A stretch of DNA of 64,000 nucleotides from Hippasteria phrygiana. Taxonomy: Eukaryota > Echinodermata > Asteroidea > Valvatida > Goniasteridae. The stretch spans positions 372,001 to 436,000 of the forward strand of contig JAZGUH010000158.1 in assembly GCA_037893225.1 (NCBI GenBank). The letters are read 5' to 3'. Position 1 is the stretch's first letter. Each line of letters opens with the position of its first letter. The position numbers and the translations under genes are program-made. The notes beneath the pieces are model-generated. The model did no database searches and was not told the DNA's origin. It saw nothing but the letters and a program-made list of their open reading frames with translations. This document shows positions 56,391 to 64,000 of the stretch, piece by piece.

Positions 56391-58440
56391 TCCAGAGGCG
56401 TAACAAGGATTTTTCTCTATGAGAATATGTGGACTTATAGGTACAGAGGACAAGATTGTGTAACTTGTTCTTTGTTAGATTTCCACAAAATGTTCACTCA
56501 GAGATGATATCTCGTTTGGTGGAGCTGCCAATCTGAAACCCCTACTCTTTCTGTATACTGAACTACACTAGATTTGAACTGCACTAGATTTGCTTCAATC
56601 CCATATTCAAATTTGAAAAGTCTGAAGAACACATGCAAATTGTTCAATAAATTTTGAGTCCAGGATAGCTATTCCGTTTGTCTCACATAATAGGTTGTTC
56701 CAATTCTTACGCCATAAACATTCAAATGGTGGTATGAGTCAAGTTTTCATGTGGCGGTCATTTTTTACAGCATCCTTTGCAATACTGACGTAAATGTATA
56801 TAAAGTTCCAGGGCTGCTTTTTGGAATGCCTGATTGCGTATGTAATACACGATGACATTCAACCAGCTGACTGATGCCAAAGGTATCTGCATTGCTATGA
56901 CCAGCAGCATGGATGGTTCCTCGACATTGGTGAAACCCAAGATGATCGATGGGAGCCAGCCAATGAGAAGAGTTGTTGTGATAATGAAAACAGTGGTGAA
57001 GGATTTCCTGTTTGGAGAGGGGGAGGGTGGTTCTTCCATGTTGGTCAGACTGAGACGATACTTGGCAATGTGGGCTGCGTGCCTCTGTGCATACATGACG
57101 GCGATGACCAAGAACAACCCCATGCCCATGATGCTCAGCATGACTGTGGCCTTGCTGTGGTTGTACTCCCCAATGGTACAGATGAGGTAGTGAATGCTGA
57201 AGCTCTCTTGCCATTTCTCCAAGATGGACGTCAGGAGGCTGTACAAATTGGCTGTGATCCAGACTCCGCAGGTGATCATGCGCGCCCTGCGTACTGACAG
57301 CCATGTCTCATACTGGATCGGGTGCACGATGGCGACATATCGGTCGATGGTGACCAACAGCACTGACACTCCGCTCATGGGTAGGACCGTCCTAATCAAC
57401 CACGCCTGGATGTAACAGAAGATATCACCAAATGGCCACATCCCATCGTTGAGTAACACACCAATCGTTGGCGTGTAGAAGCATAAGCCTAGGATTAAGT
57501 CACCGATGGTCATAGACTTTAAGAAGATGATGGTAGCTTTGCTGAATCCCTTCACCTTGTGCAGGAGGACCAGGCACATGGAATTGAGAAACAGGATGAG
57601 TAGTGTGATGAGTGTCCAAATGCAAACACTAATGATATCCATCAGGATATCGTCAGACACCTCTTCAGTCAAATTGCCATTTCTGGTGGTGTTCAGGTCT
57701 GGGATATACATTTTGAAGCAATACTGTTCTTAATATTTGATTACAGCATTGTGTTGATCGCTAGTTGGCTTTCCTAGGCTGTTGTTACACGTACGCGTTT
57801 CCTTGTGCTCTTTTTTTGTCACAGCATGGATCCAGCAGCCAGCATCTTGCTATTGCCGATTCATTTAGTGTGGCTCCTGTTGACAGTCCATCAATTGCTG
57901 ATTGTTCCTTCCTGTTTACATAAAACTCTATCCCGCATATATCAAGTGATGATTAAATTAGTCCAGTTGTACACAGACATATGCATCCACACAGTTGTCT
58001 GAATGCTCATGCCTGTAATCAGCAATTCGGTCACGTGAGTTAAAATCGCTTGCCGCGCAAGTCCTTCTGATTACAGTGTATTCACCGTGGCTTTTATACA
58101 ATGAAAACACCACTGAAGACAGCAGTCTAACAAGAAACTTCCTTAAATTGTTTTAACCAAAAAGTAACAATAGTACAGTTTAGCCAGTAATACTCGGGGC
58201 AGAGCCTGATGACAAACAAGTGAATTCAAAGAAAATGTCAAAACTTGCCAATGACCTCATAAATTAAGGGCACAACGTATATGTTCAGCAAAGCTAATTA
58301 CATGTACAGTGATGATGGAGTCATCATGGCACTTCCCTCTTAAACTAGAAAATAGGACATTCAACTGGTCGAAGAAGCTTAGCTCTTATTCACAGCTGGT
58401 GAATTTGAGGTACTGTATGGCCACAGAGGCAGGCAGGAAG
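56235..58440. repeat. GPCR-array unit C (truncated at its right end)
   Basis: It is homologous to unit B from its left edge through the receptor and about 700 bp of upstream flank. It stops just before hAT-like element 6, so the distal portion found in units A and B is missing. Confidence 0.8.
56758..57711 (-). CDS. class A (rhodopsin-like) GPCR 3, open frame
   Basis: A 317-residue paralogue of receptor 1 with the same start, DRYVAIVHP motif, WLP motif and NVIVYY in TM7. At the cytoplasmic end of TM5 it lacks the VRILVI segment because of an 18-bp in-frame deletion near 57,090. It lacks three further residues in the third loop. All other landmark residues are kept. Loss at the TM5/loop-3 junction, a main G-protein contact, could alter coupling. 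TM2 has GDL instead of the ADL of receptor 1, as in receptor 2. Confidence 0.9.
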   Translation of the reverse strand: MYIPDLNTTRNGNLTEEVSDDILMDIISVCIWTLITLLILFLNSMCLVLLHKVKGFSKATIIFLKSMTIGDLILGLCFYTPTIGVLLNDGMWPFGDIFCYIQAWLIRTVLPMSGVSVLLVTIDRYVAIVHPIQYETWLSVRRARMITCGVWITANLYSLLTSILEKWQESFSIHYLICTIGEYNHSKATVMLSIMGMGLFLVIAVMYAQRHAAHIAKYRLSLTNMEEPPSPSPNRKSFTTVFIITTTLLIGWLPSIILGFTNVEEPSMLLVIAMQIPLASVSWLNVIVYYIRNQAFQKAALELYIHLRQYCKGCCKK

Positions 58441-58455
58441 GGGATCTTGAAATAG
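57712..58455. other. receptor 3 upstream flank
   Basis: Non-coding and conserved with the flanks of receptors 1 and 2. No gene is supported. Confidence 0.5.
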
Positions 58456-58764
58456 CTTGAAATCAGTGTTGTGGTACTCGTACTCGGTACTCGTACTTGA
58501 GTACTACTCGAGTACCGTTTTTAGAGTACTCGTACTCGTACTTGTACTCAAATGTACTCGTACTCCAACTGACGGTACTCGTACTTGGCCAGCAAAGTAC
58601 TTGAACTCGACATGTCGAAATTGTACTCGATCATCAAGGTACTCTTACTCGAATAGCAATCCTCGATAAAAAAAATTGTATGGCTATACTATAATGGTAT
58701 ACTTTCAAATGGTTGATTGCGGAGAAATCGACTTCCTCTGCGCACCGTCCGGACAAATTTGCTT

Positions 58765-59035
58765 GTACCCCCCGCCCTGCAAACAGGGCGATAGGGCATG
58801 GGAAGGGCTGATGTCGCTTCACAGAATCTTGTGAAGGAAGTACGGATGGCATTATGGGTAACTTATCATGACCTTTGCATGCAGCTAGCGCGCGCTACAT
58901 GATAAACAGCTGTAGCAATCAAGTTTGTGCTTTGCATGCTACGTCACAGGTCATGCAAAATCTGTCCAATGAGAGCTCAAAGAGATCAGCCCTTGCCAGC
59001 GTCCTGTTTGCAAGGCGGGCGGGGGCCACGAGGGA
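58765..59035. repeat. nested inverted repeat
   Basis: CCCCCGCCCTGCAAACAGGGCG with GGGAAGGGCTGAT on the left is mirrored by ATCAGCCCTTGCCAGCG with CCTGTTTGCAAGGCGGGCGGGGG on the right. It is probably a separate MITE that landed in element 6. Confidence 0.6.
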
Positions 59036-59090
59036 ACCGGACAAATATCTAGCCGTGAACCCGTAATTGGGCCAATCATATGTAAAACGC

Positions 59091-59140
59091 CGATGTGTTC
59101 TCAAAAAGTTCATTCGATGTGTTCTCAAAAAGTTCATTCG
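59091..59140. repeat. 24-bp tandem duplication
   Basis: GATGTGTTCTCAAAAAGTTC plus ATTC occurs twice in succession. It produces repeated frames but no protein-like sequence. Confidence 0.9.
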
Positions 59141-60402
59141 ATGGTTTCGTGCAAAGTTTCGGCGCGAAATCCGCAGGAGGTGTTCTTCAGATCTTGCCTT
59201 GTTTTCATCGAATTAATTATTATTATCTTGCAATTTCTGCAAATTGTACCTCACGGTACCCTCCAAAATCCCAAGCCTCTGGGCAATATCGCGGTTGGAA
59301 TTCACCCTCCCCATGCCAATGCCAGTCTTGGATCATCCCTTTTTAGTGATTGTTGATCTCACTTTTGAGTGGCATTGGCGCCTTCTGATACAGTATTCAA
59401 ATTCAAATTATCCACCCTTATGGGCTCCGTGCACAACTACCCCCTCAGCGGAAAGAAAAGGCGAGTTGGGGGGTCATATCGACGCCTACTAACCCGACTT
59501 CAATTTAAGTGTCTGGTTCCCGCTGTGATATTCTTATTGAAAAAGCAATTATCGAGAGTCAGCGAACAGACAAAGCAATCCCACTGGTATACGAGTATCA
59601 AATGAACGAGGAGCGCAGTGCGTAATACCAGCGACGTACTCCCCATGGAAGTGCGGTTGCTATGTGGACGGAGCCCATCAGGCCAGGGGATTCTAGTTTC
59701 AATATTTATGATCATGGCGATTGACCTGTTAAATATTCATAACACGGCCCGAAACACAGCACGCCTTTTCCCCCTATTGGCTTAAATACCAACTTAATGC
59801 ATTCATGATCATGAATACATAATGAGGCAATTCAAGATGGCGGTTTAACGTTGACCGCACGCAGTCAGTGATGTCACAACGGGAAGTGGCATTTTTTTGC
59901 ATGAAGGAGTGAGTGTTTTTGTGTTAGAAACTTGCATATACTGACTAAAATAATGACAAAGACACAGGTTTGGAAAATTTAATTAACATCCACGTTTTCA
60001 AAGATCATAGATTCTTTGTAAATAAAACTTGAAGGTAGATTGCGTAAATACAATTAAGGTCCCATTTTTGAAATTTGATTTCCGTTTAAACATTTCGGAA
60101 AATTTCTATACGGATTTGCATTTTTTTTAATTTAAACTTGTAAACGTCCCATCCTTACTTCGAGCACAATTTACTTGGACTCGTACTCGTACTCATACTC
60201 GTACTCGTACTCGGAAACTCAAGTATTCAGACTCGTACTCATACTCGTACTCTTACTCGGAAATACAAGTACTCGGACTCGGAGACCTGTACTTGTACTC
60301 GGTTGGCAAAGTACTCGGACTTGAATGGTACTCGGCAATCTAAGTACTCGGCAGTACTCCGTACTCGGGAAAAAAGTACTCGACTACAACACTGCTTGAA
60401 AT

Positions 60403-61122
60403 GTCTAGGAAGCTGGCAGAGACTACCAATATCGAGTTTAAATCAAAGAGCTATTAACAGTCCAAAAGGCGGAAAACTGAAGTACACAAACCATTTTCCA
60501 TTATCACCGTTTGACCAACATTCACTCATTTCTTCTGGGAAGATGTGTGGTTCTGAAAAGAACCAGGATGAGTGTGAACTCGACGTTTTGGACAGTGTGC
60601 TCTGTCTATCCTCAGGAGTGTGAGTGATGTGATGTGGAGTTGCTGCAGTTTTTATGCCTTCTGGGTGCCTAGTGGGGTGTGACAACTGGATGCTGGTGAG
60701 TTAGCGGTGCATACACTGTGTGGACCTGTGAATAAAAGATTTCGGCATCAACAATAGATGAGAGACACTATGTGGACCTGGGTCAGGTCCACATAGTGTT
60801 TCGCTCTCTCTGGAAAAGGGCTTCAGAGGCAAAATGGGGTTAGGGTTATCTGTGGGAGAATAAAGATAATTACTTCAGGGGGCCACTGTCAAAAATTGGA
60901 GTTGAAATTTCTTTCTGGATGTAAGTAAAATGAGGATTTTGGCCGAGAATTCTTAACTACACAAATACAAAGGAATGTCCACACTACGTATGTTAAACAG
61001 CTGTGTGTGTACGTTGGGGTGTGGCAGTAGCTTGTTGGGTGGCGTGGAAGTAGGATGTGCAGTGCTTGAGGAGTTGGGACCAGAAGTCGTTGATGTGGAA
61101 TCCGATGTCTTGAGAAACTGTA
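60403..61122. other. flank with Penelope trailer remnants
   Basis: No gene is seen. At 60,545-60,630 the minus strand has a decayed copy of the CTGAAGA...ACGTCGAGTTC hairpin of 46,630-46,690. A TATGTGGACCTG/CAGGTCCACATA inverted repeat lies near 60,770-60,800. Confidence 0.4.
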
Positions 61123-61690
61123 TTGTCAGAATGTGACCGGGGCAATGATCTTGGTTTGGTTCCAGTTGATGCAGTGGTCGTGTCCGTGCGAGTATTTGAT
61201 GATTGCTGACTTGTTTATTTCTCCTTTCCTGCCATGTGCTTGGTGTTCCTTGAGTCTTGTGTTGAGGTCTCTGCCCGTTTCTCTGATATACCTTTTCCTT
61301 GAGTCTTGTGTTGAGGTCTATGCCCGTTTCTCTGATGTATACCTTTTCCTTGAGTCTTGTGTTGAGGTCTCTGCCCGTTTCTCTGATGTATACCTTACCA
61401 AGGTAGATGCCTGCCTTGGTGTTTTGGTCTTGCTTGTCCTTGTGTGTCAGTAGTTGAGCTTGGATCTTGTCTGGTGCTGTGTGGTAGACCTTGATTTACG
61501 CTTGGCTGAAGATGCGTTGTAACTTGTGAGTAGTGCAGTGGGGCAGTATAGGTAATGCCCCGCCCCCTTTTTGTGCACGTTGTATAGGGATTGCAGAGGG
61601 GGTGTGGCTAGATTTGAGGAGCAAATTTGAGGATCAGGGTCACAATAGATAAGAGGATTAAACCTATTCCATTTTGCAATAAAACTCAAA
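61123..61690 (-). mobile_element. Penelope-like relic with triplicated GIY-YIG segment
   Basis: Minus-strand frames read HCTTHKLQRIFSQA-like (with a TAA), IKVYHTAPDKIQAQLL, KAGIYLGKVYIRETGRDLN and later LKEHQAHGRKGEINKSAII, ending TF-TGA near 61,126. This is a GIY-YIG nuclease C-terminus of a Penelope-like element. The KVYIRETGRDLNTRLKE segment is repeated three times in tandem (about 61,240-61,400). The third repeat has a 2-bp loss that shifts the frame. It is a dead copy of a different lineage from the 6.2-kb one. Confidence 0.75.
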
Positions 61691-62659
61691 TAATTTCAAT
61701 AGGGCCTATTTGTTCATGTGTATTCACTCATTTATTCATTTATTTATCTGTACAAACTCTGCCCATTTATTGAGGATTCCCTTAACCCTAACTACCCCAA
61801 GCCTTGCAAACTCAAACAGCAGGTTTTGTCAAGTTTTGATGGGTTCAGTACTGCAGGGCCTTGGCACCATTACTTTACATGGAGCTATGATGCCCCAATT
61901 TGTCTAAGTCCAAACAATGTGCCATATGTACACTGCCGAGTGTTGGATTTTGACAGGTTGAGGAAGCCTCCTAGTACAAATGCCTAGCGGGTTAGGGTTA
62001 ATCGTCATTTCTATGTTTTTTGTCTTTAACATGGACGAACATTATGACAGGTAGTAAATTTACATGACACGTTTGGGAAACATTTACCGGTTCAGTCCCC
62101 GCTTGTTCAAACCTTGGAGGAATCGTAGAGTATCATTATGAGTTTCTTTAATTGTCCAAAGGCAGGGGACAAAGTGTAAATTGTTCAGTCGACTTTCAGC
62201 TAATTGATTCTTCTATACATGCGGTGACTTTAGTCACATCTTTTCAGTAGCAAACCTTCTCCCATGGGTAGGCCAATATACACACTTTCGTGTGTGTAAA
62301 CAACATTGCATAAGAGGCAGCAAAGTAATCCCTGTTTTTGTTATTGTGACATGACAGGACCATACAAGGCCAAAGAAAGGAAGGGATAAACTCGTATAAA
62401 CACAATGTTTTCAGACTTCGTTGTGACAGGCAAAGACTGTTGCTCCTAAATTTACTTCTTTTATTGGACTGGGAAGTACAAAGTGAGCCATGTAATGGGT
62501 TTTATAGGTAAGCGTGCGAAAAGTTCATGTACAAATTACAATGCAAAACTGGAAATTATCAAAGTAGATTACCAAAAAGCGAAAACTAAAAGTAAAATTT
62601 TAAAAAAATTTACAAATTAAAAGTAAGTTTGTAAAATATTCGCTAATATGATTAACATT
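61691..62659. other. no gene seen
   Basis: Ordinary sequence. I find no supported exon or repeat boundary. Confidence 0.4.
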
Positions 62660-63000
62660 CAGCATAAAGAAGTAAAACTATAAAATTACAATAGTCTTTC
62701 TGAAACTATTAGTCTTTAATCATCACTGTCTTCCTCGCTTTTCAAGTTCCTCGCTTTTCAAGTTCCTCGCTTTTCAAGTTCCTCGCTTTTCAAGTTCCTC
62801 TTCATTTTTTCGGAACAGTCCATCAAATTATATGCTAGGCCTGGTGTTTAGGCATTGCTCTGTTCAGGGCTTTGTTTATATAGACCCTTATTTATTCCAC
62901 AATATATTGATGAGTAGGCGTTGAAAAAGATTCGCTTAACTGCCTAATGGGTCTTTCGATTGGCTTTTTCCTTGGCTTGATCTTCACCCATACCACAGCA
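62660..63000. repeat. upstream partial duplicate of the zinc-finger-like pseudogene
   Basis: It matches 63,005-63,345, including ATTCAGCATAAAGAAGTAA, ACTATTAGTCTTTAATCATC and GGCTTGATCTTCACCCATACC blocks, with internal deletions. Within it, TTCCTCGCTTTTCAAG is tandemly repeated four times (about 62,731-62,800); the other copy has it once. Confidence 0.85.
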
Positions 63001-63077
63001 TTCAGCATAAAGAAGTAACTCAAAATTACAATAGTCTTTATGAAACTATTAGTCTTTAATCATCACTGTCTTCCCCG

Positions 63078-63690
63078 CTATTCAAGTTCCTCTTCATCTT
63101 GTTGAAACATTCCATCGAATTTGGCCTGGTGTTTAGGCATTACTCTGTTCAGGGCTTTGTTTACTTCCAGACCCTTATTTACTTTTTCTTTGAGATCTTC
63201 TACAATATATTGATGAGTATCACTATCTTTCAGATATAGGTAACTTGACAAAAAAATCCTTGTAAGTGTTGAAAAAGATTCACTTTTAACTGCCCAAACT
63301 AGTCTTTCTATTGGCTTTTCCCATGGCTTGATCTTCACCCATACCACAGTTGACGTACTTTTCATTTTTTCACTCCACATCTCTTCAGTGGCTTCTATAG
63401 TGGCAGAACTAGACTCATCTTCATCCGTTTCGGATTTCAAATCATTTTCCTCGAAATCTTCGTCTTCATCATCCTGCGTAGATTCAGTTTCACACTTTTC
63501 TACTTATTTCTGAATCTTCAAATCTACGCCTTTTAAAATAGGATTCAGAATTATCCACGTCACAATATTTAGATTGAATAGCTTCAATTTCAAGATAATC
63601 GTCAACTTTATTCATTTTAGATTCCTCTTCAGCATGTACATTTTCTGCATGCCTACGTAGGTTATATCTCCGTCCAAAGCTTATATTACA
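63078..63690 (-). pseudogene. broken C2H2-zinc-finger-like gene
   Basis: On the minus strand near 63,690 the frame reads C-N-ISFGRRYNLRRHAENVH, a C2H2 finger second half (C-x12-H-x4-H), but a TAG stop sits between the two expected cysteines. The frame continues for about 45 codons. It needs a one-base shift near 63,500 to reach an acidic stretch (QDDEDEDFEEND) and then VVWVKIKPWEKPIERLVW and HQYIVEDLKEKVNKGLEV, ending at 63,078. I do not recognise the C-terminal family. A partial duplicate lies next to it, suggesting a mobile or multi-copy origin. Confidence 0.55.
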
Positions 63691-63764
63691 CTAATTGTGA
63701 CAAGCAATGGGGTTTGACTGTTGAATCTTTGAAGGTAAATCTCCAAATGACAAGAAACGGATGA

Positions 63765-64000
63765 AATCGTTTAAGCTACTCATTTTGCTCATACCTCTTG
63801 TATTTGTGATCATTTGCTCATTTCTTGCTCTTTTTGTTGCTTATTTACTCATTTCGCTGCTCATTTTGCTGCTCATTTGTTGCTCATTTGCTGATTTCGC
63901 TGCTCATTTGCTCAATTCTTGCTCTTTTTGGTTGCTCATTTCTTGATCAAAACGAGCAAGAATGACCAACAAAAAGAGCAAATGAGCAGCAAAATGAGCA
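63765..64000. repeat. TTTGCTCA word array with terminal foldback
   Basis: Dozens of TGCTCATTT words on the plus strand switch, after a TTGATCAA centre near 63,943, to the complementary AAATGAGCA words, which run to the window end. The array therefore folds back on itself and continues past 64,000. Confidence 0.85.

Larger units (their letters stand above)
58464..60394. mobile_element. hAT-like element 6 (ACTCGT words), composite
   Basis: It starts CAGTGTTGTGGTACTCG and ends GTACTCGACTACAACACTG. A perfect 8-bp target duplication CTTGAAAT lies at 58,456-58,463 and 60,395-60,402. Arrays of TACTCG words occupy about 58,474-58,650 and 60,175-60,380. The 1.5-kb interior is a patchwork: an inverted-repeat segment (58,740-59,040), a 24-bp tandem duplication (59,091-59,140), a copy of the HKYPLSG repeat (about 59,400-59,500) and part of the GGATGGGA family. 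No transposase frame is seen. Confidence 0.92.

Noticed and set aside
58457..58669. Tyr/Ser/Val/Leu-rich frame
   Set aside because: It is a translation of the ACTCGT word array in hAT-like element 6.
58474..60380. Short-word arrays as possible CRISPR
   Set aside because: There are no constant repeats separated by unique spacers, no cas genes, and the sequence is eukaryotic. Boundaries fit a transposon.

Overview
This window looks like nuclear DNA from a marine invertebrate, most likely a deuterostome such as an echinoderm or hemichordate. That placement is an inference. The direct evidence is an AT-rich genome with long introns, a spliced mitochondrial calcium-uptake gene, tandem intronless rhodopsin-type GPCRs, Penelope-like retroelement relics, and a very dense load of short terminal-inverted-repeat DNA elements. 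Nothing bacterial is present. Most long open frames in the window come from repeats.

Regions 1-14,647: no gene runs through this part. It holds a 263-bp tandem duplication (1,121-1,655), a possible last coding exon of an unrecognised minus-strand gene (4,361-4,502), and an inverted-repeat element carrying a broken SAP-domain frame (3,469-3,826). It also holds a 5'-truncated Penelope-like element with a GIY-YIG domain (6,165-6,806), followed by a near-perfect palindrome that contains a complete hammerhead-ribozyme core (7,031-7,200), a pyrimidine minisatellite (8,700-9,206), and a 1.6-kb element with 5-bp target duplications (12,056-13,645).

Regions 14,648-41,847: eight phase-compatible plus-strand exons of a MICU2/MICU3-type gene, the EF-hand regulator of the mitochondrial calcium uniporter. 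It runs from the region before EF-hand 1 into the helical core. One intron (40,380-41,709) is an AT-AC, U12-type intron with exact 5' splice-site consensus and a matching branch site. The 5' end of the gene and the exons for the second EF-hand are not visible here. The introns are packed with transposable elements.

Regions 45,860-58,440: a tandem segmental array whose unit carries an intronless class A GPCR on the minus strand. Receptor 1 is intact. Receptor 2 is frameshifted at a homopolymer. Receptor 3 is open but lacks nine residues between TM5 and TM6. A receptor-less partial unit precedes them. Because the units are paralogous, they serve as empty-site controls for several recent insertions. 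If the missing MICU exons lie beyond 64,000, the receptors sit inside a MICU intron.

Regions 58,464-64,000: a 1.9-kb hAT-like element filled at both ends with TACTCG-type words, a second Penelope-like relic with a triplicated GIY-YIG segment, a broken zinc-finger-like gene next to a partial duplicate of itself, and a TTTGCTCA foldback array.

The most unusual pattern is a set of six hAT-like elements. They share CAGTGTTGTAGTC-type termini and, in four cases, perfect 8-bp target duplications. Most copies carry their own short word array inside the termini (CCTCGG, CAAGTC, TCTTGG, ACTTG, ACTCGT).
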